Below are positions 1 to 11,516 of a stretch of DNA of 64,000 bases, piece after piece; within the stretch, counting starts at the first letter, position 1, and each line of letters opens with the position of its first letter. The notes beneath the pieces are model-generated. The model searched no databases. It was not told the DNA's origin and saw only the letters and a list, made by a program, of their open reading frames with translations. Source of the stretch: Ambrosia x helenae (lineage: Eukaryota; Streptophyta; Magnoliopsida; Asterales; Asteraceae); assembly GCA_030844895.1 (NCBI GenBank), contig CM061228.1:35278626-35342625 (forward strand), read 5' to 3'. The position numbers were made by a program, and so were the translations under genes.

Positions 1-666
1 CGTCACACACCAAAATAAACAATGACAATAATGTGGCTAATAGTTACGTAAAGCCACTTGAATTTTGATAACTTTACATGTGGTTGTTGTCTAAATTTTG
101 ATCACAAATATTTTTTCATAACATTTACTATCATTCGGTCACACAAAAATAAACAAAGCGTCAATGTGGTGACGAATGTTTAAGTAAAGCCACATGAAAA
201 TTTGTAGTTTAAGTATGGCTATTATCTAACCATTGGTCACACAATAGTATACGTGGCCATATGTATTAGCTTTTAGCCACACCATCAAACAAATGTTGTG
301 GTTGTAGATCATATTTGGCCACACTTTTCTTGTGTCGCCACTAAATGTCATAGTTTTTTCTTAAAGTGTGGCTAAAAGTTTCAAGCTGATGTGTTTTTAG
401 TCACATAAAACAAATACTGAGGCCTTAGATCATAAATGGCCACACTTTTTCTCATGTGGCTACGAATTGTCAGAGTTTTTTTCTTAAAATGTGACTAAAA
501 GTTATGAAGTGTTATATAATGGTCACATGAATACATAAGTTATGTGGCTAAAAGTAAGCTAAAAAGTTTTGAAATGTGATAAATAACATTTAGCCACACA
601 TTTAAACAAAAGTGTGGCAGGGCGGTTTTTGAAAAAGTGTGGCGGTAGCCCATTTTTCACGTAGTG
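1..666. mobile_element. CACTA (En/Spm) transposon, terminal and subterminal region
   Basis: The sequence ends at 658-666 in CACGTAGTG. Read on the other strand this opens as CACTACGTGAAAAATGGGC, the classic start of a CACTA terminal inverted repeat. The preceding 650 bases are packed with short repeats in both orientations (GTGGCTAAAAG, AGCCACAC, AAGTGTGGC). This is what the subterminal transposase-binding repeats of this superfamily look like. No transposase is visible, and the other end lies outside the window. It could be a non-autonomous copy. Confidence 0.8.
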
Positions 667-1362
667 GTTATAGATTATTTAACGTTAATTCTCCCATGAA
701 TAAATTGCCAACACTTAGGAAAGTGTTATGTATTTTTTATCCATAATTATTCTTATATATTTTAGTCCATAAAATATATATTTTCATGTTCACATTCGAC
801 GCAATAACATATATACGTATCTTGTAGGAAGTTATACAATATATACTTATTCGTCCGATTTACATTTTTGCCCGATAACTTGTCATAACCTAATACGTCC
901 ATATCCGATTATTCAAACTTATACATTCTTCGCATCTCAAACAATATAAGTTACAGATATATATTTTGTAGAAGTAATTACTTCTCGTCGTAATATTATT
1001 TTTCCTACTTCACCGCAATATATATTTTAGTTATTTTTCTTGAATTCCCAACCATATGTTTTTCTTGAAATTAATCAACTTTAATTTCTACATATTTTCA
1101 TTTGGAAATTTGTAAAATAACTTTTGTATTTTAAGACTTAAAAATACTAAGACTTGGTTATTTACATCAATAAAATGCTCCAACATGTTTATATTCCCAT
1201 AGATATAAAAATGTTCATTTTTATACAATTTACCAAGTCTTTAAACTACCAATTTTTGTAATAAAAACCATAGTTTTTTTTATCAACATCTTTGGTAATT
1301 TACGTTTTTATAAAATCCTATTTTATAAAAATACATTTTATACAAAAAAAATACTTTTGTAA
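667..1362. other. AT-rich intergenic stretch, nothing recognised
   Basis: Very AT-rich sequence with short homopolymers. I see no ORF with coding character, no RNA gene and no repeat boundary. Confidence 0.5.
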
Positions 1363-1577
1363 GGGGCTGTTTGGTAGCCTCTTAATCAGCCTCTTAACCA
1401 TTCAGGTCTGAATCATTCAACATTTAGATTGTTTGTTTCAGCATCTGAATTGAATGATTAAGTGTTGAATCATTAAGCTAATAAGGGATGCTGAATGATT
1501 CAGCTCTTAACCATTTGGAGTCTCTTAACCATTCAGACCATCTTAATGATTCAGCACTTAATCAACCAAACAGTTCC
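1363..1577. mobile_element. Tourist-like (PIF/Harbinger) MITE
   Basis: A 215-bp element opens with GGGGCTGTTTGGT and closes with ACCAAACAGTTCC, an imperfect terminal inverted repeat. It is flanked on both sides by TAA (1360-1362 and 1578-1580), the 3-bp target duplication typical of PIF/Harbinger elements. The inside is made of repeats of CTTAACCATTCAG and TGAATCATTCAG in both orientations and has no coding capacity. A related copy sits at 4752-5046. Confidence 0.85.
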
Positions 1578-3009
1578 TAAGTCTTATGCATATTTTCATA
1601 AAAAACCTTGGAAAGTTACAACTTTCCATGTTCAACGCAAACTTTACAAAAATCACATTTTTAGCCTCAAGTTTTTAAAATGGCGTTTTATACCCTTTAA
1701 CTTTTAAAGTTACCAAATCATCACTTTAACTTTTAAAAGTTGCATTTTATCCCTAGACTTTCAAAAATGACAAGTTTTCATCAAACTAGTTACTTTAACA
1801 TATCAACTTTGTCATTTTATATTTTTAGTAAGATCCATTATCATCCATGGTCTTTAAATGTCTCATTGATGATATTATGATGTGTATTAGTGTATATTAA
1901 GTCCATTATATCCAACTTTGTGTTTTAAAGTCCATAAACTTTGAAGATGCAAACTTTTACATTTTCATTTTCCAACATGATCAACGTTATGTTGTGTTTT
2001 AGATGTTCATCTTAAGGTTATCTAAACCACATTTGGGTGTATTCAACTCATATATACCAACAATACTTAGATCATCTTTTTAAACAAGCTTATGAGAACT
2101 TTCGTTTACTACACAAACAATAACAACATCACCACTAACCCACGACCTAGAACAACATTTTTTTAAACATCTATTTTAGTTTATAAAAACACACACATCT
2201 TATGTTCCAAACTTTTTTTTTAAACCTTGTGTACAACTTGCTTTCAAAACCTCAAAACATAAACTTTTGAGAACACAGACAAGATCAATAACACTTACAA
2301 CTAGCACATGGCTGGGGAAGATAAACATACTTGTTTTTGATGGAGTTTTGTGTGATCTTCCAAAGAGGTTAAGCTCCTAGCCTTTAATCACACTTGATCT
2401 TAGTAAAAAGGAGTTTGTTTATGTATTATTTTGAGACTTGAATTTTGAAAGAGAATGTGTCGATTTTTTTAACAAAATGGTGCTACAGTTAGAACTTTTT
2501 GTGCATTTGGTGTGTGTCAGGAGTGTATGTTACACTTTGAGTGTCGTATCTTAGCATCTTCACACACTTTCATGCGAATGACAATAAACTACAACTTTAG
2601 TTTAGATATCCTATTCAATAATATTTATATAAACAATAGCATGTAGTATACAAGAATTTCATAAATCAATTATATAATACATTACAATATAAAATGTGAA
2701 AATTGTAATAAAACTCTTTTATGTTCTCTTTGATTTTCGCTTTCCTTTAACAGGGTAATTTTCATCAATAGAAGCAAGTGAAAAATAAAACAAAATCAAA
2801 ATCCCAATAACTCGTATATACTACATCCTTCAAAATAATAATATAAAACAATGTTAAATTATGCAGTTTTTCTACAATATATCATGCCATTATAAAAGAT
2901 ATATTATTGTAATGTCCTCAATAAAAATTGCAACAGTGAAGTATGATAAAATAAAAATAATTGATAGCCTAACCTGAATTGACGTTTCAAAAAAATATGT
3001 AACCTATAT
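1578..3009. other. AT-rich intergenic stretch, nothing recognised
   Basis: No coding region, RNA gene or transposon end can be supported. The sequence is AT-rich with many T runs. A 70-codon ORF at 1495-1707 runs out of the neighbouring MITE and is not credible. Confidence 0.5.
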
Positions 3010-3013
3010 TTAA

Positions 3014-3943
3014 ATGTTTGGTAATGGTGCACTAAATAATAGTTATTACCTCATAATTGGTTACACGTTTGGTAGTTATTTCGTGGGGATTTTGGGTGAT
3101 GGGTCTTATATTAATTTTTGGGTGGACTCTTGGCTTAGAAATGTTCCTCTTCGCTTGGTTTATTCCAACTTGTTTAGACTAGAAAAGCACAAATGGGTTG
3201 CTGTTTCAGCAAGTTTACAAGTTCACAATGGAATTAAAACGCTGTTGTGGGATTGGCATAGTGCTCCTTCAACTACCGAAGAAATTAATGAGTTGTTTGG
3301 GTTGTTGAATGATATTGTTGATTACAAGTGGAAAGGTGGCTATGACAAATGGATTTGGACAGCAAATTCGGATGGTGTTTTCTCTGTTTGCAAAGCGAAA
3401 TCCTTGTTGCAGCAGGGTCAGCAGCCGAGTTCGATCAAGTGTATGAATTGGAAAGGATGGGTTCCCCTAAAATGCAAGATTATGTTTTGGCGTGCGATGC
3501 TTAATCGTATGCCGACGAAGGTGGAGCTTTGTAAACGCGGTGTTACTTTGCCAAATATATTGTGTAATCTGTGTGACTTGGAAGACGAAACGACAAATCA
3601 TTTGTTTATTGGCTGCAAGAATTTTGCAGAAATATGGGCCCGTGTCGAGTCGTGGTTCCGTATCCCACCCATTTTTGCTTTTGGCGTGCTGGATTTTTTG
3701 GAGATTGTGAATTTGCAAGCGGCGTAAAAGAAATCAAGATACATCTTATGTGGTATTGTTTTTACTACTTTGTGGGCCATTTGGAATGAACGCAATGCGA
3801 GAATTTTCAAAGGCATACGACGTCGACCTATTCAAGTTATGGAAAGCATCAAAATGACGTCCTATTTTTGGTTCAAAAATAGACCTAGATTGAAAGGTTT
3901 AGAGTGGAATGTGTGGTGCAAATATCCATTGGACGTGATGTAA
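3014..3943 (+). pseudogene. LINE (non-LTR retrotransposon) ORF2 C-terminus, 5'-truncated
   Basis: This encodes the tail of a plant LINE reverse-transcriptase polyprotein. It opens with the linker motif GDGSYINFWVDSWL, which follows the RT domain. Next comes a zinc-binding zf-RVT-type domain (WKGWVPLKCKIMFWRAMLNR, then CNLC and an H-C pair around 3565-3630). An in-frame TAA at 3725-3727 interrupts it. The same frame then continues with TTLWAIWNERNARIFKG and ends at TAA 3941-3943 after a W-C-K-Y-P-L tail typical of these proteins. The endonuclease and RT domains are missing, as expected for 5' truncation during insertion. About 70 bases of 3' UTR and a poly(A) run follow. The exact 5' junction is unclear and could lie up to about 60 bases inside the ORF. 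Confidence 0.85.
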
Positions 3944-4025
3944 CTCCGCTTGTTTGCCCGGGGGTCCTTGTTTTGAGGACCGTCCGTGGTTGTTTTTGAA
4001 TGAAATTTACCTTCAAAAAAAAAAA
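3944..4025 (+). mobile_element. LINE 3' UTR and poly(A) tail
   Basis: After the stop there is a short GC-richer trailer (TTTGCCCGGGGGTCCTTG region), then an 11-A run at about 4015-4025. This is the signature of target-primed reverse transcription. I could not identify a matching target duplication with confidence. Confidence 0.75.
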
Positions 4026-4751
4026 GTGACAAGTCCAATAATTTATTCAAGTGATAGAAGGGACGTGGGTGGTATCAATAACTTGGCACTAAGTAAAGCA
4101 TCATTTAAAAGTTTGATTTAAACTTGTCATATCACAATCAAAATAATTTAATTATTCTTGTAAGTTGAATTGAGATGATCAACAGGTAACCGCTTTTAAG
4201 CATATTTGTTTGACAAATAAATACTTTTTTCTTTGTTATAAAAGTGATACACAAATATTAAAGAAAAAAAAAGTACAATTAAAATGGTCGTACTTTAATC
4301 ATCATAGGCGAGAATATCAATCCCATTTTCGTCTAGAGAGAACAAAATAAATTTGACTTTGTAAAATCAATTAGAGTTAAACGTATTCCTATCACACATT
4401 CAGTTCTTTTCCCTCTTTTTTTTTTTATGTTTCAATCAATCTACAACATTTAAACTAAAGATACTACCTTCCACAGAGATTAGGAATGAGTAGTCAGTTT
4501 CATAAACATGGTTGAAGATGTCACTAGCCAGCTTGCAAGATCAATGTTTTGTGACTTCATCGTATAAAGTCTCGTGCTGATAACGTGTTGTAAAACAATG
4601 GCCTACTAGCAACCAACATACAAATTTATACAAATTTATAAGAACTATGATCAAATATTAGAGGAAGATATAGAGAGATATATAATAGAGAAGTCTTATT
4701 CATTGAGTGTATCATAACAATTATATGAAGCCTCTATTTATAAGGCTCTAA
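4026..4751. other. Intergenic; possible retroelement border near 4570
   Basis: Mostly AT-rich with no gene. Around 4568-4600 the phrase CTCGTGCTGATAACGTGTTG occurs. I recall this kind of phrase at the edges of plant retroelements, but no partner repeat was found here, so this stays a weak suggestion. Confidence 0.3.
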
Positions 4752-5046
4752 GAGGCTGTTTGGTAGCCTCTTAATCAATCTCTTAACCATTCAGGTCTGA
4801 ATCATTCAGCATTCAGACTGTTTGTTTCAGGATCTGAATGGGATGATTAAGTGCTAAACCATTAAGCTAATAAGAGATGAAGAGATGGGAGTTGAAACGT
4901 AGATAGTCACCATTCAGACCATCTTAATGATTCAGCATTCAGACTGTTTGTTTCAGGATCTGAATGATTCAGCTCTTAACCATTCAGAGCCTCTTAACCA
5001 TTCAGACCATCTTAATGATTCAGCACTTAATCAACCAAACAGCCCC
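4752..5046. mobile_element. Tourist-like MITE with internal rearrangement
   Basis: This copy is related to the MITE at 1363-1577. It opens GAGGCTGTTTGGTAGCCTC and closes CAACCAAACAGCCCC. The flanks are TAA and TTA, so the target duplication is imperfect. It is 295 bp rather than 215 bp because part of the element is repeated. A stretch at about 4868-4911 also matches sequence that lies just outside the right end, at about 5067-5102. The element is non-coding. Confidence 0.8.
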
Positions 5047-6088
5047 TTACATTAATGAATAGAATATGAAGAGATGGGAGTTGAAACGTAGATAGTCACC
5101 ATAATAACTTATTTATAACAAATAAGTTGTTTTGAAACAAAATCCCAAACACCCTCTTAGTGTTTTGGGTTGTAATATTAGCTTAGCTTCATATTCATAA
5201 AAGTTTATAAGATGGGCCTTACAAACTGTCAGAACCCTGATCACTAAATAACATATTTGGGCCCTGAAGCAAACACTTTTTTATTAATTATTCTATGATT
5301 TATGCAACACATACCCAATAAAAATCAACGAAGAGCAGGATAAGTAGATAAAATCAAAATCTGATAAATAAAACTTATTGCATATGTGCGCATGTGACCG
5401 AGGTTCAGAGCATGAGCTTGTGGTCATTATGTTGTGATGAAGGCGATTCTCGGTTGGCTCACTTTGCAGTCTTAAAATTAACCTGTGGAGTAAAATGCAA
5501 AAGTAATAGCCCCTGCATTTTTTTTACCATATGCTATCTAGTCCCATGGTTCTTTGTAAAAAACAATTATATCATTCTTTTCATCTCTATTTTGTTTCTG
5601 ATTGATAGAAATGACCAACCAAAATATCAATAGATAATGAATGCTTGACGATGCGTAAGATACTAAGATATATGCAGCTTTTGGTTCTGTCTAAAACTTA
5701 TTTGGTTGCGTATAAAGCAATGCCTTGCAAATGTGAAATCTCGGGTCACCCCTTGACTTTCAGAAGCTAAACGCCTCATGCTTTTTAAAACCAAAACGTC
5801 TATGGGAAGCAGCGATCATGAATCTTGATACTTTTAGTTCAAAAGATTTGAAAGAACATTATCCAATAAATATCCACAAAAAACCATGACAAATGGATCC
5901 TATTGTTAATCTGCAGAACACCAATTGTTATGCATTTCTTGAAATAAAAAATAAAATAAAAATAAATGATGATAATGATACAACAATAATAAATAATTTT
6001 ATAGCAAAGAACCTATTGTCACAAATCTAAGTCAAGTATGAGAGGGCACCTTCTTCAAACTTTGAAGCATCAGGTTCAACTTCAAAAC
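5047..6088. other. Intergenic region downstream of the cornichon gene
   Basis: No gene is supported. 5101-5160 resembles a decayed MITE end (CAAAATCCCAAACACCCTC). The last few hundred bases should hold the 3' UTR and poly(A) site of the minus-strand cornichon gene that ends at 6089. An ORF at 5394-5633 has no recognisable domain and I do not support it. Confidence 0.45.
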
Positions 6089-7114
6089 CTACATTTCATC
6101 ATCTTCCAATGCATTATAGATCATCCTACAATTAAAAAATAAACAAGATAAGGATATGATCAATGGGACCGTTGAAATAGAAATTGCTGAAAATTAAAAT
6201 GACATGAATCGTGTATTACCAAAATAGCGTGATGAAGAGAAGAAATATGAGATATCCGAGTTTGAAAAGCCGTTGCTTCTTTTCCCAATTAAGTTGGTTA
6301 AAGATCTCAGTCACGTCCACAAGGTGTTGTTTCCGAGTGTACCTAATCACATAAGTTTAGATATTATCAATTCATCGTGAAACAAGCTGATAAATTTATA
6401 TCAACTGAATGCCAAAGAAGACTTACAATCTCACATTGTAGTAAAGGTATGGCAGCGCAAGAAGAAACATCGCCCAATGCCCGGTTAGAAGATATATCAA
6501 GCATAAAACGCCATGTGTAATGAATTCTGGTAGTATCACAAAGTTTATCCGAGATGCAGAATCATAAGGGTTAATGTAATCAAACTCTAAATCCGCTAAG
6601 CACATAAGCTGCAAGATAAAGATATTAATTAAGGTTACAATCGTTCAGAACTCTGAAAACTAGTAAATTAAGGATGCAAAACACAAAACAATTTATAGAT
6701 CATTGACAGTTCATGTTCAACCTAATGATTTTACTAGCAGTATTGCAACTTTACTCATATGAGCTTACTAACAGTTACTTTTCTTATTATTATTTCGAGT
6801 TGAACACAACTATACTTAGCTGCTCATCACAAACAAACCATCTTGCTTGCAAGAGTGCAGATGAACAGTTGAACACACTGTTGGCATGTTGCAAAAACAG
6901 AAGCTTTCGACAAAAGGAATACCTTTTGAATTTAGTTTCCACAATTTATCTACAATCACATATATGGCCGTCCAATACTACGTCTTTAAGGCGCATAGGC
7001 CTTTACCAGAGTCTCAAGGTGCAATAACAGCAAGGCCCATAGTATAAAAATACAATTTTTAGGAGTTTTAGACATGCTTTTAGGAGTTTTAGACATGCTT
7101 TAGGCTAGTTTAGG

Positions 7115-7162
<48 letters not shown>

Positions 7163-8105
7163 GATTCCAGGCTTGTTTAGAAAGTTTTAGACATGATTAA
7201 AAAAGGTCAGACAGTTTGGCAGAATTTTAACCGAAAAACGCGCCCGAAACTGCGCCTTTCCAGGTGCAAGGCGTTCTCTGCACTGCGCTTCTGCACCTAG
7301 GCACGCACCAGTGCCCTTTTAACTACATATGCTTAATACAAAAACCAATTTTAAGCAGTGAACTGCATAAACACATGTACCTCTTGCTTTAAGTACGTTG
7401 CAAAAGTCAGTAATGTATCCATATAACTGCCTCTATCTCCTAACCATATCTGTTTAACAGCACTACATACAAGTAACAACATGGTTCTGTATCGAACGCG
7501 CCCCATATTCATGCAAAGTGCAGATTTTTTTTTATAAATTTACATAAGCACAATGATTCACAGGGGCGATTCTTTTAAGGGGCGGGGAGGGGCGGTCGGG
7601 CCCCCCAAATTTTCGTTCAAACGTTCCGATTATATAGTATTGGTATAGAAATTTTTTGGTATATAAGGTTTCGACCCCCCAAAACTAGTGACTTCCGATC
7701 CCCCGAAATTTCGGGTCAAGATTCGCCACTGATGATTCAGATGATAAAAATAAAAGACAATGTCTTTAATTGCAACAAAAAAAAAACACTTATAAACATT
7801 AAACAGATTAACAGAACATGTAACCCACATAACAACAATCAATTTCATAACATCCAATCCACCAAAGATTTCCCTAATTATACAAATTGACCAAACACAA
7901 TAACACAATTGAACAACAATCAGTTAAACCAACAAAAAGATCTAAACTTTGTAACAATTAAAGATAAAAAAATTGAAGATTATCAGAGCATATGATTATT
8001 ACAATTAATAAAGGTAGAGTGTTGGAAATTAACCTGATAAACAACGATGACAACGAGACCTATGAGGATGAAGAAGAACAATAGCCATAGAAGTATCTCA
8101 CCCAT
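6089..8105 (-). CDS. CNIH: Cornichon family protein (ER cargo receptor), four exons
   Basis: Cornichon proteins are small ER/early-Golgi membrane proteins that help COPII vesicles load membrane cargo. Exons on the minus strand are 8034-8105, 6427-6608, 6220-6342 and 6089-6125. They join in frame to 137 codons, the usual family length. Exon 1 gives a hydrophobic N-terminal helix ([12 protein letters not shown]...). Exon 2 holds the family signature [17 protein letters not shown] and a second membrane segment. Exon 3 holds [17 protein letters not shown] and a third hydrophobic stretch. Exon 4 ends [13 protein letters not shown], with an acidic tail typical of plant members. All introns are GT-AG: donors after CAG, ATT and TTTTG, acceptors TTGCAG, TTAG and TGTAG. 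There are no internal stops. It is the only intact-looking host gene in the window. Confidence 0.95.
6980..7325. repeat. Uncharacterised GC-rich repeat around a poly(T) run
   Basis: The left edge (TTTAAGGCGCATAGGCC, near 6984) and the right edge (CCTAGGCACGCACCAGTGCCC, near 7296-7316) look roughly inverted. The inside has a direct duplication of TTAGGAGTTTTAGACATGCTT (about 7059-7101). It could be a decayed MITE or a retroposon lying inside intron 1. The boundaries are not certain. Confidence 0.35.
7117..7157. repeat. Poly(T) tract, 41 bases
   Basis: An uninterrupted run of T in cornichon intron 1. On the gene's own strand this is poly(A). It could be the tail of a retroposed sequence or simple slippage. 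Its length may be unstable in sequencing. Confidence 0.9.
7561..7731. mobile_element. hAT-like MITE in cornichon intron 1
   Basis: A 171-bp element opens CAGGGGCGATTCTT and closes AAGATTCGCCACTG, a near-perfect terminal inverted repeat of the CAGNGGCG type. An exact 8-bp target duplication, ATGATTCA, flanks it (7553-7560 and 7732-7739). This is the length expected for hAT transposition. There is no coding capacity. Confidence 0.92.
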
Positions 8106-8433
8106 TATTATTATTATTATTATTATGATCTTGTTTGTTGTTTATGTTTGGGTGATTATTATTATTATTGATCAGGGAGAATCACACCAAAACCCTAAGT
8201 TGATAAACTTACACCCTCTTTATCGTGCATTACAGTTCAGGAATCTTATTATTATAAGTTTATGTTATGTCAGTTACCGTTTTAAAACTAGGAAGGTAAC
8301 TCACCTAGGAAGTACCTAAGCGGAGTCATCCGCTGTGATTATTTTTTTCGAGCCAATGCGTTTACCAGGCCACAGGGCGTCTGTGTGACCGTAGTCGATG
8401 CAGCTTGCCTACGATGCGCCTGGGAGCGAGAAC
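8106..8433 (-). promoter_or_regulatory. Cornichon 5' UTR and probable promoter-proximal region
   Basis: The region upstream of the start codon on the minus strand begins with an ATT microsatellite (about 8104-8126). No clear TATA box was assigned. The gene's upstream region is bounded by LTR-derived sequence from about 8434, only some 330 bp from the start codon. Confidence 0.4.
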
Positions 8434-9657
8434 TGTGACAACTGTCAAATTTCAGGTACTATCCGTATACTAAAATAATTTTTAAATAATATCAAAATTT
8501 TGCATGTTGGACATAATTGGTGATAATTAGAGTCTTTAAAAATGCATTAGCAAAGTCCAAATAGATTTATGGAGAATTTTAGGAATTTTCATATCGCGAG
8601 GCGATAGATTACCCGTAATGGACATTGGTGACGACCCGATTGAAGGGATAGGGAGCCTAATCCTCGCGCAAATGGCGATCCATATCCCACTTTCCAACAA
8701 GCCACGCGCCGAGCACATCAGCGCAGCCAAATAGAGATAAACGCCCTCACTCCGCGGAGCCACTCCGTGGAACTAGCTTGGCGCGGGAAGTCACTTCAAG
8801 TGTGATGTAACTTCATTCACCCAGTACTCTAGGAGATGTTGCGCTCGTACCAACACGCGCAGAATATTCGCCCAAAGACAGCTTTTGGTGCGAGGTACGG
8901 AAGATCAAGAATGAAGAAGATTCACTCAGATCTGGACAAACATGGCGCCAATCAGATGGCGACAAATGTCAAAAGTGGTCCAACAACCACTAACGTGAAC
9001 AACGATATGACTGCTCCCATGCTTCCACCATGTTGCCGTCTACAATACCACACATGCATGCTTACCTGCTGCTAGACGTCACGACAGACGCCTGCAGGTA
9101 AGTCAAGTAGTCAGCCATGCTGTGTCAGGACAACATACCGCCGTCGCCCAACCAGAAGGCGCCACGTGTCGTTTCATCAGACCAACCCCAACTGCCAATG
9201 ACGAAGCTAGAACTCCCTTTTCCTGCTAATTTCATGGGCCGAAGACTAATAGGCCCAACTAAGGCCCAGACCAGTCATACCTCCTCGTGGGCCATCTCCT
9301 TGGCCCACGACTTCTCCTATAAATAGAAGACTTCATCTCCTTTATCAAGGATCCAAAAGTATTCATTGTATACGAGAGCTAAAGTAGTATACTCATTGTA
9401 ACACTTTGTAATTTCTAAAGTAATATACATTCGGCTCTTCACAGTGGACGTAGGTCATTAGAGACCAAACCACTTCTCGTGTTCACATTTTCACCACATA
9501 CACACACACTTTAATTTACTCTCTCTGTTACGGTTTAACCTCCGGTTTGGGTGAAGGATTGTTCCTGAGTAAACAAGAGTATTAACCACACGGTGATTAG
9601 TATTAATCACCCTTATACTCGTTGTTTCTTCACTGATTAACTTTAAAAAGTCTAGTT
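8434..9657 (+). mobile_element. LTR-derived sequence (unassigned LTR retrotransposon)
   Basis: TGTGACAACTGTCAAATTTC at 8434 looks like the start of a gypsy LTR. Further on come G-box-like CACGTGTCG (about 9162), a TATA box in TATAAATAGAAG (about 9318), and the R/U5 block CAGTGGACGTAGGTCA (about 9442) often seen in plant LTRs. No PBS, PPT or partner LTR was found. The block abuts the truncated outer LTR at about 9658, so it may be composite or a remnant. Confidence 0.5.
9592..9611. other. Perfect short hairpin in LTR-derived sequence
   Basis: GGTGATTA and TAATCACC form an 8-bp stem around a GTAT loop. It lies in the U5-like part of the LTR-derived block. The role is unknown, and a chance origin is possible. 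Confidence 0.6.
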
Positions 9658-11504
9658 TTACAAATTGTTCAAAAAGAAATACAACATTCATGATTTCATA
9701 GTTTAAAGCGGTGCGTTTCTAAGTCCAATCCTAACGAGTTTCTTGAATCATCGCATCAAATATTTCCTGCAACATGTATAAAATATCCGTCAACACATAA
9801 AGCATTGGTCAGCATACTAGTTTTGACCAACGTACATAGTATAAGAAAGTTTTACTCAAATCTTCATGTTATAGTCTTGCGCATACAGAACCATACAAAA
9901 GGCATCAACACTCGAATACACAAATGGAAACTTAACATGACCCATAAAGGGGGCGGTGTGTCACTCCTATACCGCTATACATGTAAGTTGGGTTGTATGC
10001 TAATAAACAGTTGTATGTAAGAATTAGATTCTAGCATGGCATAACATATAAGCATGTTAATTAGATTGAGCATAAGAGTATGAAAAAAGTTTAAGGTTTT
10101 TGTATAGATACATGTTGAGCCCCAAAAAGTTAAAGAATAAAGAGGGGACAAGTATGAACTCACCTTAGGGTGCGTTAATAAATTCCCAAAAATGGGTCTT
10201 GAGAATTGATGATTTAAACTCCGAATAACTAGAATTAGAAAGGAAAGCGTTTTTGGTTCAAGAGTTGGATTATTAGATTCAAGAGAGTCAAGCAAGCCTT
10301 TTAGGCGAACCAAAGCACAAATTGCCTTTAGGGCAATTCGGATGGTCATGAGTTGAAGTTAAACCAAGCACAAAATCACCATGAAGGTGATTAGGATGGT
10401 ACGAATTAGAGTTAGGAATGTGAATCCATTTAAGAATGTTCATGTCATAACCACTTTGTTTATAGATAAAACAAAGGTCTTGGACACGGGATTTCCCCTT
10501 TCTTGTATGGAACTAATGCGTATTACAAGATGGGTCAAGAGATTAGTAAGGTAGGGTACAACCACAATCCTTCCAAGTTAATAGATTAATAGAGTTTTGA
10601 AAGTATCTATTTTAGTATTTACATAATATAACTAGAAGATTAAAGTAGTGTATGGTGACTTAGTTTGGAAGAGCCTTGACTTTCCTTTGTCAACCATTAA
10701 CCATAACACAAGTCCATCCAATATTAAGTTATTGGTGAACTTGGTTGGTATCACTACAACTAACCTTCTAGTGCATAAAAACCATAGAAGATGAACCACC
10801 TTTGAGGCCTCATTTTGGTGTCCTACTCGTATTCATTTGCCATAGCAAACAACAGTTAGGTCCTAAAGGTTTCTCTAAGGGGTTAGGAGAAGAAAAGGAG
10901 TGAAGGAAGTGGAAGAAAAGTGAGGTTGAAGGTCAAGAAACTTATTGATTTGAATCAGAAAGTTTGCTTGAAGTTCTTGAAGGTTTGAAAGGTTTAGAGA
11001 GTGATTTAGGATTGAGTAAGTGTTAGGAAGTGTAGGGAATGGGGTATTTATAGGTGGGGTAAAGGGGTTGGATAATTAATGGAGTAAATGAGGTGGCAAG
11101 GAGTGAATTAGATGGGGGTTGAGATTGGTTAATATGGGATGGTCATATTTATTTATGCTTTTGTCCCCCTCGAGTCCAAAAGAAAAAAAAAAGAAACGAA
11201 CATATGTTCGTTGTATTATGTTATTGTTGTTGTTTTGTCAAAAGTCAAAGAAGCTTACATCATGTTTTCCTTTTTTTATATAAAAGTATTATTAAATATA
11301 TATATATATATATGTTTTATTAAAAAAATAAATATATATTAAGATATTAACAAAATGAGTTTCTAAATTGATTAGGATAAATTATATTGACGACTCGTCG
11401 AGAATTAGTAGGAGTAACATAAAATAAGCGAATAAAGACGAACTTGGAATTTGTTAAGTATAGAATTTAAAATAAAAGAAAAGTAAAAATCACGCGATGT
11501 TACA
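9658..11504 (-). repeat. Outer element 3' LTR, truncated at the left
   Basis: It aligns along its length with 30643-30706 plus 33385-34751 plus 49079-49471. In minus orientation it starts at 11504 with TGTAACATCGCGTG. An AT-dinucleotide run lies near 11297-11313. ORFs inside it (for example 9975-10349) are shadows of LTR sequence, not genes. Confidence 0.88.
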
Positions 11505-11516
11505 GTCTCCTCTACT
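11505..11516 (-). other. Polypurine tract of the outer element
   Basis: On the minus strand AGTAGAGGAGAC immediately precedes the LTR start TGTAACATCG. This is the expected position for priming plus-strand DNA. Just upstream lies AATTTCGGGACGAAATTTTC, a phrase often found after pol in plant gypsy elements. Confidence 0.8.

Larger units (their letters stand above)
6609..8033 (-). other. Cornichon intron 1, 1,425 bp, expanded by repeats
   Basis: It runs from GT at 8033-8032 to AG at 6610-6609 (minus strand). Most of its length is repeat material: a hAT MITE, a 41-T run, and a GC-rich repeat ending with GCACCTAGGCACGCACC. Introns 2 and 3 are short (84 and 94 bp), so the size of intron 1 comes largely from insertions. 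Confidence 0.85.

Noticed and set aside
5394..5633. 79-codon plus-strand ORF
   Set aside because: A short hydrophobic run only, with no family match and no gene context.
7630..7908. 92-codon minus-strand ORF in cornichon intron 1
   Set aside because: It overlaps the hAT MITE and intron sequence and does not join the cornichon frame.
8434..9657. Second LTR of the Tat element displaced by the outer insertion
   Set aside because: The sequence does not match 58328-58900. It belongs to a different LTR type.
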